From contig NZ_WARX01000031.1 in assembly GCF_009720385.1 (NCBI RefSeq), positions 1 through 64,000 of the forward strand: 64,000 nt of DNA. Reading direction: 5' to 3'. Positions within the stretch are counted from its first letter, which is position 1; each line of letters starts with the position of its first letter. The position numbers were made by a program, and so were the translations under genes. Below the pieces are notes generated by a model. That model worked only from the letters and a program-made list of their open reading frames with translations. It had not been told where the DNA came from and ran no database searches. This stretch comes from Catellatospora vulcania. GTDB lineage: Bacteria; Actinomycetota; Actinomycetes; Mycobacteriales; Micromonosporaceae. Below are positions 48,029 through 56,729 of this stretch, in pieces.

Positions 48029-48050
48029 GATCCTGATCAGGATCTACCTT
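48029..48050 (+). promoter_or_regulatory. Palindromic operator and -10 of an apparently leaderless promoter before the aldolase gene
   Basis: GATCCTGATCAGGATC (48029-48044) is a perfect 16-bp palindrome. Immediately after it TACCTT (48045-48050) fits the TANNNT -10 consensus just 6 bp before the ATG at 48057, and there is no ribosome-binding sequence. This suggests a leaderless transcript whose promoter is covered by an operator. Confidence 0.62.
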
Positions 48051-48056
48051 CGGCGT

Positions 48057-48917
48057 ATGGGTGTGGTGCCGCTCAAGGAGATCGTCGACCGGGCGATGCG
48101 CGACCGCTACGGCGTGCCCGCGATCAACGTCGTCAACGACCTGACGATGGAGAGCGTGCTGGCCGCCGCGGTCGAGCGCCGATCACCGGTCATCGTCCAG
48201 ACCTCGGTGAAGACGGTGCTGTCCATCGGATCCGACGTGCTCATCGCGATGTGGCGGGCGATGACGGCCGGCGTGGAGGTGCCGGTCAGCCTCCACCTCG
48301 ACCACTGCCCGGACCGGGCCGTGATCACCGAATGCCTCGCCAAGGGCTGGAACTCGGTGCTGTTCGACGCCTCCACCCTGCCCGTCGCGGAGAACCTGCG
48401 GCAGACCATCGAGGTCGTCGCCGAAGCACGCGCACACGGCGCCCACGTCGAGGGCGAGATCGAATCGATCACCGGCGTCGAGGACGGCGTCGGCAGCGAC
48501 GAGGCAGCCCACCGGCAGACCCTGGACGTGTCGGTCCATTTCATCGAGACGTCCGGGGTCGACGTGTTCGCACCGTCGATCGGCAACGCGCACGGCGTCT
48601 ACTCGGCCGAACCGCACCTCGACAGCCAGCGGGTCAGCGACCTGGTCGCCGCGACCGGCGTGCCGATCGCGCTGCACGGCGGCACCGGCCTGACCGACGC
48701 CCAGTTCAGCGACCTGATCGCCCGGGGCTGCGCGAAGGTCAACGTGTCCACCGCACTCAAGATCACCTACATGACCTCGAATCTGGCATTCCTGCGCGAC
48801 GCCGAGACCCTGGGAAAGTGGGACCCGCCGTCGCTGTTCCGGCACGTCGCCGCGGACGTCACCGCGATGGCCGCCGGCTACGCCGACCGCTTCGGCAGCA
48901 CCGGGCGGGCCTGGTGA
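48057..48917 (+). CDS. Class II ketose-bisphosphate aldolase-like protein
   Basis: 286 residues of the fructose-bisphosphate aldolase class II (FbaA/GatY/KbaY) family. Metal and substrate features: VSLHLDHCPDRAVITECLAKGWNSVLFDAS (zinc-binding histidine), VEGEIESITGVEDG, FAPSIGNAHGVYSAEP and IALHGGTGLTDAQFSDLIARGCAKVNVST. The GatY/KbaY-like length suggests cleavage of a ketose phosphate rather than a glycolytic enzyme. It starts an operon with HAD, DhaL and DhaK genes, so its product may be a triose such as dihydroxyacetone. Confidence 0.88.
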   Translation: MGVVPLKEIVDRAMRDRYGVPAINVVNDLTMESVLAAAVERRSPVIVQTSVKTVLSIGSDVLIAMWRAMTAGVEVPVSLHLDHCPDRAVITECLAKGWNSVLFDASTLPVAENLRQTIEVVAEARAHGAHVEGEIESITGVEDGVGSDEAAHRQTLDVSVHFIETSGVDVFAPSIGNAHGVYSAEPHLDSQRVSDLVAATGVPIALHGGTGLTDAQFSDLIARGCAKVNVSTALKITYMTSNLAFLRDAETLGKWDPPSLFRHVAADVTAMAAGYADRFGSTGRAW

Positions 48918-49696
48918 AAGGCCTGATCTTCGACTGCGACGGCGTCCTGGCCGACACCGAGCGCTTCGGGCACCTGCCCGCGTTCAACCAGACGTTCGCC
49001 GAGTTCGGCCTGCCCGTGCGGTGGGACGAGCAGGAGTACGGCCGCAGGCTCTCGATCGGCGGCGGCAAGGAGCGCATGGCCAGCCTGCTGACCCCCGAGT
49101 TCGTCGCCGCCGCCGGCCTGCCTGACGACCCGGCCGGGCAGGCTGAGGCGGTCGCCGCCTGGCACCGCCGCAAGACCGCGATCTACACGGCCATGGTCAC
49201 CGCCGGCGACCTGCCGGCGCGGCCCGGGATCGCGCGGATCACCGAGGAGGCGCACGCCGCGGGCTGGCTGCTCGCCGTCGCCTCGACCTCGGCCGAACCG
49301 TCCGTGCGGGCCGTACTGGAGCACGCCGTCGGACAGCGCCGGGCCCGCGACTTCACGGTGCTCGCCGGCGACATCGTGCCGCGCAAGAAGCCCGCGCCCG
49401 ACATCTACCTGCTCACCCTCGACCGGCTCGGCCTGGCACCGCACGAGGCCGTCGTCATCGAGGACTCCCACAACGGCCTGGCCGCCGCGACCGCGGCCGG
49501 GATCGCCTGCGTCGTCACCGTCAACGACTACACCGCCGACGAGGACTTCACCGGAGCCGCGTTCGTCGTCGACTCCCTCGGCGAGCCGGACGCCACCCCG
49601 GTCACGGTGCTGGCCAACAGCAGCCCGGCGACGCCCGGCGCGTACGTCACGCTGGACGACCTCGCCGCCGTCTCCGCCGGAAGGGACCGACGATGA
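48914..49696 (+). CDS. HAD-family phosphatase or phosphoglucomutase-like enzyme
   Basis: 260 residues from GTG 48914 (GTGA overlap with the aldolase). Motif I is GLIFDCDGVLADTERFGH; motif II near LLAVASTSAEPS; then RKKPAPDIYLLTLDRLGL and VIEDSHNGLAAATAAGI (motif IV). This is the CbbY/beta-phosphoglucomutase type. In this operon it may dephosphorylate a sugar phosphate. Its stop overlaps the DhaL start (ATGA). Confidence 0.87.
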   Translation: MKGLIFDCDGVLADTERFGHLPAFNQTFAEFGLPVRWDEQEYGRRLSIGGGKERMASLLTPEFVAAAGLPDDPAGQAEAVAAWHRRKTAIYTAMVTAGDLPARPGIARITEEAHAAGWLLAVASTSAEPSVRAVLEHAVGQRRARDFTVLAGDIVPRKKPAPDIYLLTLDRLGLAPHEAVVIEDSHNGLAAATAAGIACVVTVNDYTADEDFTGAAFVVDSLGEPDATPVTVLANSSPATPGAYVTLDDLAAVSAGRDRR

Positions 49697-50334
49697 CCGA
49701 CAAGGCGCTGCCGCAGGCCGAGTTCGTGGTGCGCACGATCGCGCAGACCGCCGTCGCCAACGAGAAGTACTTCGGCGACCTCGACGCCGTCGTCGGCGAC
49801 GGCGACTTCGGCTACTCGCTGGCCCGCGGCTTCGAGATCGTCATCAGCGACTGGGACACCTTCGACCGCGCCGACGCCGCCACCTTCCTGCGCAAGGTCG
49901 CGGTCGTCATCACCAGCCGGATCGGCGGAACCTCCGGGCCGATCTGGGGCACCGCCTTCCTGCGCGCGGCCGCCGCCGCGGCCGGCAAGTCCGACCTGGA
50001 CAGCGCCACCGTCGTGGCGATGCTGCGGGCGGCGGCCGAGGGCATCCAGGCCCGCGGCAGCGCCAGCCTCGGCGACAAGACCCTGCTCGACGCGCTCGTA
50101 CCCGCCACCGACGAGATAGCCCGCCAGATCAGCCTCGGCAGCGACGGAGCGAGCACCATCCGGGCCGCCGCGACCGTGGCCCGTGCCAGCGCCGACGCCA
50201 CCGCCAAGCTGGAGGCACGCCGCGGCCGGGCCAGCTACACCGGCGAGCGCAGCATCGGCAGCGTGGACCCTGGAGCCGTCGCCGTCGCCGTCATCTTCGA
50301 AGCCCTCGCCGACGCCTGGCCCGCCACCTTCTGA
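49693..50334 (+). CDS. dhaL: Dihydroxyacetone kinase subunit DhaL (nucleotide-binding)
   Basis: 213 residues. DhaL features: LDAVVGDGDFGYSLARGFE (metal and ATP site DGDxG), VVITSRIGGTSGPIWGTAFLRAAA (GTSGP nucleotide loop), RGSASLGDKTLLDALVPA and the C-terminal RGRASYTGERSIGSVDPGA. Paired with DhaK it transfers a phosphate from ATP to a ketose. The gene is coupled to the HAD gene upstream (ATGA) and precedes dhaK by 16 bp. There is no phosphotransferase-system DhaM gene here, so the ATP-dependent form is expected. Confidence 0.92.
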   Translation: MTDKALPQAEFVVRTIAQTAVANEKYFGDLDAVVGDGDFGYSLARGFEIVISDWDTFDRADAATFLRKVAVVITSRIGGTSGPIWGTAFLRAAAAAAGKSDLDSATVVAMLRAAAEGIQARGSASLGDKTLLDALVPATDEIARQISLGSDGASTIRAAATVARASADATAKLEARRGRASYTGERSIGSVDPGAVAVAVIFEALADAWPATF

Positions 50335-50350
50335 AACGGGGATCACCGCC

Positions 50351-51346
50351 ATGAAGAAGTTCGCCAACGACCCGCGCCAGTTCGTGGCCGAGATGCTCAA
50401 GGGCGTCGCCCTGGCCAACCCGGACACGCTGCGCTACGTCCCCGAGTACAACCTCGTCATGCGGGCCGACGCGCCGCGCGACGACAAGGTCTCCGTCATC
50501 CAGGGCTCCGGCTCCGGCCACGAACCCGCCCACGTGATGATCGTCGGCAAGGGCATGCTCGACGCCGCCTGCCCCGGCGACGTGTTCGCCGCACCGCCCA
50601 TGGACTACGTCCTGGAGACCAGCAAGTTGCTGGCCACGCCCAAGGGCGTGCTGCACCTGATCAACAACTACACCGGCGACCGGATGGCCTTCGACATGGG
50701 CAAGGAGATGGCCGAAGCCGAAGGCGTGCAGATCCAGACGGTGCTCGTCGACGACGACGTCGCGGTGTCCGACTCCACCTTCACCATCGGCCGGCGCGGC
50801 GTCGCCGGAAACTTCTTCGTCATCAAGGTCGTCGGCGCGGCCGCCGAAGCCGGCGCCGACATCGACGAGCTCGTCCGGCTCGGCAACAAGGTCAACTCGG
50901 TCACGCGGACCATGGGCATGGCGCTCACCTCGTGTACGCCGCCGGCGAAGGGTTCGCCGCTGTTCGAACTCGGCGACGACGAGATGGAGATCGGCGTCGG
51001 CATCCACGGCGAGCCCGGACGCCGCCGCGAAAAGCTCGCCGACGCCAACACCATCATCGACGAGCTGCTGGAAGCAGTCGTGAGCGACCTGCCCTACCAG
51101 CGCGGCGACGACGTCGCCCTGATGATCAAGGGTCTGGGCGGCACCCCGATCGGCGAGCTGTACCTGCTCTACGGCCGCGCCCACGAACAGCTCGAAGCCC
51201 GCGGCATCAACGTCCGGCGCAACTACGTCGGCGAGTACTGCACCTCGCTCGACATGGCCGGCGCGTCGCTCACCCTCGTCAAACTCGACGACGAGATCGT
51301 CAAGGGCCTCGCCGCGCCGGCCGAGATCGCGATCAGAACGTTCTGA
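50351..51346 (+). CDS. dhaK: Dihydroxyacetone (or erythrulose) kinase subunit DhaK
   Basis: 331 residues. DhaK features: VSVIQGSGSGHEPAHVMIVGKGMLDAACPGDVFAAP with substrate-site residues, LHLINNYTGDRMAFDMG, and IGVGIHGEPGRRR, in which the histidine forms the covalent hemiaminal with the ketone substrate. The C-terminal RNYVGEYCTSLDMAGASLTL completes the domain. DHA is the classic substrate, but actinobacterial homologues also include erythrulose kinases, so a four-carbon sugar is possible. It closes the aldolase-HAD-dhaL-dhaK operon. Confidence 0.92.
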   Translation: MKKFANDPRQFVAEMLKGVALANPDTLRYVPEYNLVMRADAPRDDKVSVIQGSGSGHEPAHVMIVGKGMLDAACPGDVFAAPPMDYVLETSKLLATPKGVLHLINNYTGDRMAFDMGKEMAEAEGVQIQTVLVDDDVAVSDSTFTIGRRGVAGNFFVIKVVGAAAEAGADIDELVRLGNKVNSVTRTMGMALTSCTPPAKGSPLFELGDDEMEIGVGIHGEPGRRREKLADANTIIDELLEAVVSDLPYQRGDDVALMIKGLGGTPIGELYLLYGRAHEQLEARGINVRRNYVGEYCTSLDMAGASLTLVKLDDEIVKGLAAPAEIAIRTF

Positions 51347-51367
51347 CGCCCACCGGGCCCGACCTCC

Positions 51368-53320
51368 TCACAGCACCTCGGCGAGGAACTCCGCGAGCTT
51401 GGCCTCGGCCTCCGGTGAGCCGGGCCGCAGGTGCTCGTGCGCCTCACCCTGCTTGTGGCCCTGCTCCAGCCATTTCATGAAGTCCCTGCGCAGCTGCGGG
51501 TCCTTCACCTTGTTCTTCAGCCACCCGGAGTCCTCCAGCTCGGCCTTGTTGGCGTCGCTGATGCGCTCCTGGCGCGGCGGCGGGTCGTCCTGGCCGTACT
51601 TCTCCTCCCAGTAGTCGTCGCCGCGGCCACCGCCACTGCCGTTCCCGCTCATCATCGCGGCGAGGATGGCCAGCGCCCCCGCACCGGCCAGAGTGGCCAG
51701 GAAGTCGGCCGCGGCGGCGGTGAGCACGAGCTGGAAGCCGCCCCCGGCCAGGGCCGCCAGGCCCAGCGGCGGGAACCACACCATGGCGAGCATGGCCAGC
51801 AGCAGCGAGGCCAGGAACAGGGTCTGGCTGATCGCGTCGAGGATGTGCGAGGTGAGGATCGGCTGGTCGGGTCCGCCCGCGGCCAGGCCGAGCACGAGGC
51901 TGCCGATCCCGGCGGCGATGCTGCCGAAGCCGGTGAGCAGGCGCAGCTCGGCGCGCACCGCGGCGTCGGCGGCCGGGGCGGCCAGCAGCGGCCGCAACCG
52001 CCGGGCGGTGGCGTAAAGCTGCCAGCCGAGCCAGCCCAGGCCGGCCACGGAGAAGACCAGGACCAGCGGGAACACCCACGGTTCGGCGAGCAGGCCCTGC
52101 ACGCCGGAGAAGGTGGGCAGGCTGCCGGGCAGGAAGTACAGCAGTGTCGGCACCAGCAGCACCGCCCAGATCAGCAGCGGCAGCCAGGGCTTGAGACCGC
52201 GCGGCGGCGTCGCACCGTCGCGGCGGCGCAGCCCCGTGCCGCGCCACGCCTGCGCGCCGCGGGTGGCGTCGAGGGCGGTGGTGGACTGGGCCACGGCCTG
52301 GCGCATCGGGTCGTCGGGGGCGACGCGGTCGTGGCTGTACAGGGCGGCGCGGCGGGTGAGCACGTACGTCCAGGTGAAGTAGGGGGTCCACGGCAGACCC
52401 GCGAAGGCGTGCCCGCCGAGGGCGGCCACGGCGGGGCGGCCCGCCTGTTCGGGCGCGGTGAGCGTGTCGGGCCAGGCGCGTTTGCCTGCCAGCAGGGTGC
52501 GCCGGTCCAGGAACGTCGCGGCGGCGAGCGCGAGCAGCGGGTACAGCCACAGCGCGTGGCGCAGGAACGCCAGCGGCGTGGCTAGGGCGTTGATGACGCC
52601 CGCGCCGTCGGGGTCGGCGACCTCGTGGTTGTACGCGGCATGGTCGAGCCACGGGAACAGCAGCAGCGCGCCGCCGGCCAGGCGCTGCAGGGCGCTGCCG
52701 CGGATCAGCAGGCCGACGCCGAGACCGGCCAGGGCGCTCCAGACCAGGTGCAGGCTGATGTCGGGGCTGGGCGTGTCGGCCGAGAACGCGTCTATGTAGG
52801 ACACCGGTGTCGGCAGCCACGAGGTGACCAGGTCGGGCAGGCCCCAGATCTGGACGAAGCTGAAGCCCTGCATCTTCGACCAGCCCTCGAACGGGCCGCC
52901 ACCGGTGACGGAGGCTGCCTGGTCGGCGTGCCGGAGCAGCTGCTCGACGAGCCCGAACCCGGCCCCGCCGGCCGCTCCCAGCAGCAGGAAGTCGGTCAGC
53001 CCCCACTGTGCGCGGACCTTGCGGTGCAGCAGTGCCAGCAGCGCGAACGGCGCCACCTTGGCCAGCTCCTCGATGAGCGGGTCGACGGTGTAGCTGGCCG
53101 TGCGGACGATCTCGGGTAGCGGGTCCCCGCTGAGTGCGGCCATGCCGCGGGTGTAGACCAGCTGCAGGCCGAGGGCGAGCATTCCGGCGCCGTACAGCCC
53201 GGCGACCACGCCGAGGATCAGCAGCGGCATCCGCACGGTGCGGGTCGCGGAGGCGAGCATCGTCAGCTGCCATACGCCGTAGCAGGCGGCGAACATCATC
53301 AGGACCGTCACGCCGCGCAC
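51368..53320 (-). CDS. PrsW-type intramembrane protease homologue with long C-terminal extension
   Basis: 650 residues from GTG 53320. A multi-helix membrane domain contains the PrsW-like motifs: DPLIEELAKVAPF (EExxK near residues 83-90), GAGFGLVEQLL, SLHLVWSALAG and PWLDHAAYNHE, the last carrying conserved His and Asp. More membrane helices follow between about 380 and 570, then a hydrophilic tail rich in Lys, Glu and Asp (DANKAELEDSGWLKNKVKDPQLRRDFMKWLEQG). PrsW relatives cleave membrane proteins such as anti-sigma factors; no such substrate gene is adjacent. It converges on dhaK. Confidence 0.8.
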   Translation of the reverse strand: MRGVTVLMMFAACYGVWQLTMLASATRTVRMPLLILGVVAGLYGAGMLALGLQLVYTRGMAALSGDPLPEIVRTASYTVDPLIEELAKVAPFALLALLHRKVRAQWGLTDFLLLGAAGGAGFGLVEQLLRHADQAASVTGGGPFEGWSKMQGFSFVQIWGLPDLVTSWLPTPVSYIDAFSADTPSPDISLHLVWSALAGLGVGLLIRGSALQRLAGGALLLFPWLDHAAYNHEVADPDGAGVINALATPLAFLRHALWLYPLLALAAATFLDRRTLLAGKRAWPDTLTAPEQAGRPAVAALGGHAFAGLPWTPYFTWTYVLTRRAALYSHDRVAPDDPMRQAVAQSTTALDATRGAQAWRGTGLRRRDGATPPRGLKPWLPLLIWAVLLVPTLLYFLPGSLPTFSGVQGLLAEPWVFPLVLVFSVAGLGWLGWQLYATARRLRPLLAAPAADAAVRAELRLLTGFGSIAAGIGSLVLGLAAGGPDQPILTSHILDAISQTLFLASLLLAMLAMVWFPPLGLAALAGGGFQLVLTAAAADFLATLAGAGALAILAAMMSGNGSGGGRGDDYWEEKYGQDDPPPRQERISDANKAELEDSGWLKNKVKDPQLRRDFMKWLEQGHKQGEAHEHLRPGSPEAEAKLAEFLAEVL

Positions 53321-53385
53321 GGTAGCTGGTATCGACCAATTCCTCTGTCCGGTATCGGGCAGCGCCCGTTACGCGACGGTCTTCG

Positions 53386-53940
53386 TCACGCCTCCTCCCA
53401 GTCGAGCCGTCCGTCGAGCACCGTGCGCCGGGACTTCATGAACCGGCTGCCGTAGCGCATCGCCTCGTGGCTGCGCGCCAGCACCGCGCCCAGATCCGGC
53501 CAGGTCTTGGGGAAGTCGCGGCCGTCCTCGGTGGACGAGACCAGCACGTTGCCGTGCGAGTCGCTGTCGGAGTGGTCCACGGCCAGGCACTTGCCCCGCC
53601 GGCCGGCGGCGACCGGCAGCCAGTGCCGGTTCCAGGTGCGCCACATCGGCCGGGCCTCGTCTTCGGCGACACGCCGCCGCGACAGGGCGATCATGTCGGC
53701 CGTGCCCAGGAAGGCGTATCCGGGTGCGAGGCAGAACGCCGGCGTGGCTCGGCCGGCCCCGTTGTGCCAGCGCAGCAGTTCCTCGACGTCCTTGATCAGG
53801 TCCACGCCGAGCTGCGCCCGGACCGCCGCCAGCTCCGCCCCCGTCGCGGGCGGGGGCAGGTCGCGCAGGGTCAGCGGCGCGTACTCGGCCAGCCAGCCGT
53901 CGATCGCCGCGAGGGTGGAGGAGAACGACATGTGAGGCAT
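53386..53940 (-). CDS. SMI1/KNR4 (SUKH) family protein
   Basis: 184 residues from ATG 53940, with GAGGTG upstream. SUKH pattern: ATGAELAAVRAQLGVDLIKDVEELLRWHNGAG, FCLAPGYAFLGTADMIALSRR and GKCLAVDHSDSDSHGNVLVSSTEDGRDFPKTWPDLGAVL. Many SUKH proteins are immunity proteins of contact-dependent toxins, but no toxin gene is adjacent here, so a stand-alone housekeeping or orphan immunity role is possible. The gene lies upstream of the PrsW gene on the same strand with a 65-bp gap. Confidence 0.8.
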   Translation of the reverse strand: MPHMSFSSTLAAIDGWLAEYAPLTLRDLPPPATGAELAAVRAQLGVDLIKDVEELLRWHNGAGRATPAFCLAPGYAFLGTADMIALSRRRVAEDEARPMWRTWNRHWLPVAAGRRGKCLAVDHSDSDSHGNVLVSSTEDGRDFPKTWPDLGAVLARSHEAMRYGSRFMKSRRTVLDGRLDWEEA

Positions 53941-54115
53941 TGAAGCACCTCGGCGGCTGCCTGCCCGTCCCCCATCCACCCGAGGGGTCCGGGTGACGAG
54001 GGCCACGGCCGAGTGCCGTCGGGCTGATCCACCTGCGGACCCGAGTGCAGCCCGGCACCGTCCATTTCGGTCGGACGGGTGACCATGTCGCTGGCAGGCA
54101 CTAGGATCTGCGGCT

Positions 54116-55714
54116 GTGACCGAGACTGCGGCGAAGACCTCAGCCCGCCAGGGCAGCGTCCTGTTCGGCCTGCTGGCCGTCATACCCGCGTTCGTGCTGC
54201 TGTGCAGCGGATACGTCGTGCCGACCGTACGCACCGTGCTTGCCGGCTTCACCGACGTCGACATGCTCGGCAAGGAATCCGAATCGGTCGGTCTGGAGAA
54301 CTACTCGGACGTGTTCTCGGACTTCGCGGAGTCGCTGGTCTGGCCGCTGATCTTCGCCGTGCTGGTGACGCTCACCGCGGTCGGCGGCGGCGGCACGCTG
54401 GCGTATCTCGCCGCGCGCGCCGGCCGGGCCGGTCGGTGGACGGCCCGCATCGCGTTCGCGCTGCCGATGGCCGCCGTGGCCACCGCGGGCGCGGCTGCCG
54501 CCTGGGTGCTCACCTACGAGCGCTCGGGCGGGCTGAACCCGCTGTTCGCGCAGTACCTCACGTTCTTCGGCCTGGCCGTCGGGCTCGGCGCGACCGCGTA
54601 CCTGCTGGTGTTCCGGCGTTCCACCCGCCCGCGCGACGCCTGGTCGGGCGTGCTGCTGGTCAGCGGCGCCATCGCGGCCTCGTCGCTGGCGATCGGCCTG
54701 CAGGCGTTCGGTTTCCCCTACCTGCTGGGCCGCACCCCCGACGGCCCGCGATTCGCCACCCCGGCGCTGCTGATCTTCCAGCACTCGTTCCAGACCTTCC
54801 GGCTCGGCACGGCCTCAGCCGCCGCGGTCCTGCTGTGGCTGCCGCTGGTCGCACTGGGCATCGGCATCGCACTCTGGCTGATCCTGACCCGCGCCCGGAT
54901 AGTGCCCGCCGACCAGCCCTCGGCCGAGCAGACCACAGCTCCGGCTCCGGCGGACAACCTCGGGTGGCGGGTCATCTCCTTCATCGTCACCGGCGGGCTG
55001 CTGCTGCTGGGCCTGGCCGGGCTCACCCCGTGGCTGCTGAACTCGGTCGGTTTCGACACCGAGGCCGTCCGCGGAAACCTGTTCACGCACCTGTCCTTCA
55101 CCTGGTTGCCGCCGCTGATCTCGACGGTCGTCGGGGTGCTCGCCGCGGCGCTGGCCGGGTACGGCATCGGCGCGCTGCGGCCGCTCGGCGACCGCAGCGA
55201 ACTGCTGCTGCTGCCGTTCGCGCCGTGGCTGTTCGTGGGCCTGGCAGGCCTCACCCCGGACGCGTTCCTGCACCGCACCGAGGACGGCAGCGAGTTCCTG
55301 TTCCTGATCCCGCCGGCGTCGCTGGCCATCCCGGTGCTGTTCGCGTCGACGCTGCTGTTCCGGGGAGTCCGCTGGACCCGCGCGCTGCCGGTCGTCGGGC
55401 TCGCCGCGCTGCTGACGTGGGTCGTCCAGGCCCAGGACACGCTGTGGCCGATCCTCGCGGGCTTCCAGCCCGACAGCGCCCCGATGCAGGTGGTCGTGAT
55501 GCAGACGATCCAGGAGTTCCGCTACCGCGGCGACGGCGGCGTGCCGACCGGCTGGCTGTACCCGCTGCCGGTGTTCCTGCTCGTCGCGGCCGCCATCGCG
55601 GCGGCACAGGTCCTGGTGCTGGACCGGCTCGCGCTGCGGACCGGCCGGACAGTGGACACCGACCAGGCCGTTGCCGCACCTGTCTCCACGGAGGACACCT
55701 CCGCAGGTCAGTGA
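54116..55714 (+). CDS. Multi-spanning membrane protein resembling two fused sugar-ABC permease halves
   Basis: 532 residues from GTG 54116. The N-terminal half begins like MalF-type permeases: LAVIPAFVLLCSGYVVPTVRTVLAGFTDVD, then VGLENYSDVFSD. The second half, LLLLGLAGLTPWLLNSV then LFTHLSFTWLPPLISTVVGVLAAALAGYGIGAL, resembles MalG-type permeases. About 12 hydrophobic segments are seen. No clear EAA loop that contacts an ABC ATPase is visible, and neither an ATPase nor a binding-protein gene is nearby, so transport function is doubtful. Confidence 0.65.
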   Translation: MTETAAKTSARQGSVLFGLLAVIPAFVLLCSGYVVPTVRTVLAGFTDVDMLGKESESVGLENYSDVFSDFAESLVWPLIFAVLVTLTAVGGGGTLAYLAARAGRAGRWTARIAFALPMAAVATAGAAAAWVLTYERSGGLNPLFAQYLTFFGLAVGLGATAYLLVFRRSTRPRDAWSGVLLVSGAIAASSLAIGLQAFGFPYLLGRTPDGPRFATPALLIFQHSFQTFRLGTASAAAVLLWLPLVALGIGIALWLILTRARIVPADQPSAEQTTAPAPADNLGWRVISFIVTGGLLLLGLAGLTPWLLNSVGFDTEAVRGNLFTHLSFTWLPPLISTVVGVLAAALAGYGIGALRPLGDRSELLLLPFAPWLFVGLAGLTPDAFLHRTEDGSEFLFLIPPASLAIPVLFASTLLFRGVRWTRALPVVGLAALLTWVVQAQDTLWPILAGFQPDSAPMQVVVMQTIQEFRYRGDGGVPTGWLYPLPVFLLVAAAIAAAQVLVLDRLALRTGRTVDTDQAVAAPVSTEDTSAGQ

Positions 55715-55735
55715 CGTTCCATCGCGCCCAGTGCA

Positions 55736-55768
55736 ACATGACCGGCCCGCCCTGCGGGCCTGTCATGT
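55736..55768. terminator. Hairpin after the permease-like gene
   Basis: A 15-bp stem with one mismatch (55736-55750 with 55754-55768; ACATGAC..GGCCCGC against GCGGGCC..GTCATGT) closed by a 3-nt loop, just after the gene at 54116-55714. Confidence 0.8.
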
Positions 55769-55795
55769 CTGTCCGGGGCGATTTACGCTCAGCCG

Positions 55796-56410
55796 ATGAC
55801 TCCCGCAGGACACACGTTGAGTCCGGCCGTGCTCGCGGCGTTGACCGACTGGCCGCGCACCGCCGAGGCTGCGCCGGCTGATCCGACCGTGCTTCCGCAG
55901 TTTCTCAACGACCTGCTGTGGGAGTTGCCCTGGTGGAACCGGGACTGGCGGGTCACACACGTCGGGCACGCCCATCCGTGTGAGACGCCGAGCAACGAGT
56001 CCCCCGCAGGCACGAAGCCGATCGAGGTCTTCGTGGCGGGGATGGCGGGCGACGGCGACGGCAAGGCCGTCCCCTTCTCCGCGCGGGTGCGGTTCGCAGG
56101 CGACCGGCTGATCCGGCTCCAGGCCAAGATCGGTGACACGGTCATCGGCCCCGGAATCACCGCACCGGGCCGCCTGGAGCCACACCCGTTCGGGCCCGTG
56201 TTCAGCAGGCTGATGGAGCTGCGCGGCATCTCCGTCGGAGAGATGGCAAGGCAGTGCGGTCGAGCGGAGTCGACCATCATGAAGCTTCGCCATGGACGGT
56301 TGACCCCGCACCGAGCCCTGGTGGCGGAGGTCGCCGAGGCGCTGAAGATGTCCGAGGCGGATGTCGCCGCGATCGCCGGACTCGAACAGGACGTCCCGGC
56401 GACCCGATGA
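55796..56410 (+). CDS. XRE-type DNA-binding protein with unusual N-terminal domain
   Basis: 204 residues. The helix-turn-helix is near the C-terminus (residues about 140-190): FSRLMELRGISVGEMARQCGRAESTIMKLRHGRLTPHRALVAEVAEALKMSEADVAAIAGL. The first 130 residues contain a tryptophan-rich stretch (LLWELPWWNRDWRV) and no recognised domain, possibly a sensor. This order, regulatory half first, is less common for XRE proteins. It ends 5 bp before a convergent small membrane-protein gene. Confidence 0.8.
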   Translation: MTPAGHTLSPAVLAALTDWPRTAEAAPADPTVLPQFLNDLLWELPWWNRDWRVTHVGHAHPCETPSNESPAGTKPIEVFVAGMAGDGDGKAVPFSARVRFAGDRLIRLQAKIGDTVIGPGITAPGRLEPHPFGPVFSRLMELRGISVGEMARQCGRAESTIMKLRHGRLTPHRALVAEVAEALKMSEADVAAIAGLEQDVPATR

Positions 56411-56415
56411 CCGGC

Positions 56416-56610
56416 CTACTGGCCGGCCGGACGCCGCAGCCCGAGACGGACCAGCAGCAGGCCCACGACAGCGGTGATCGGACCGATGACCACCCAGATC
56501 TTCTGCCCGTTCATGCCACCGGACTGGCCGAGCAGATCCAGGCCTTGCAGGGTCCACACGATCCCCGACAGCACGAGCAGCACTCCGAGCACCAGCCACA
56601 CCCAGCGCAT
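56416..56610 (-). CDS. Small two-helix membrane protein
   Basis: 64 residues from ATG 56610, with GGAG upstream. Two transmembrane helices are clear: VWLVLGVLLVLSGIVWTLQGL and IWVVIGPITAVVGLLLVRLGL, separated by a short loop LLGQSGGMNGQK. It matches a common actinobacterial small membrane protein type of unknown function. The gene lies downstream of the short secreted-peptide gene on the same strand. Confidence 0.75.
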   Translation of the reverse strand: MRWVWLVLGVLLVLSGIVWTLQGLDLLGQSGGMNGQKIWVVIGPITAVVGLLLVRLGLRRPAGQ

Positions 56611-56729
56611 GATCACTCCAACTCGTCGACGGGCGAACCGGCGCTCATCGTCGCACGGGAACGCGGTAGATCAAACAAGGTGCGGCGGCCCGCAGGAACT
56701 GCCGAGCCGCCGTCCCGAGCCGCGCCGGC

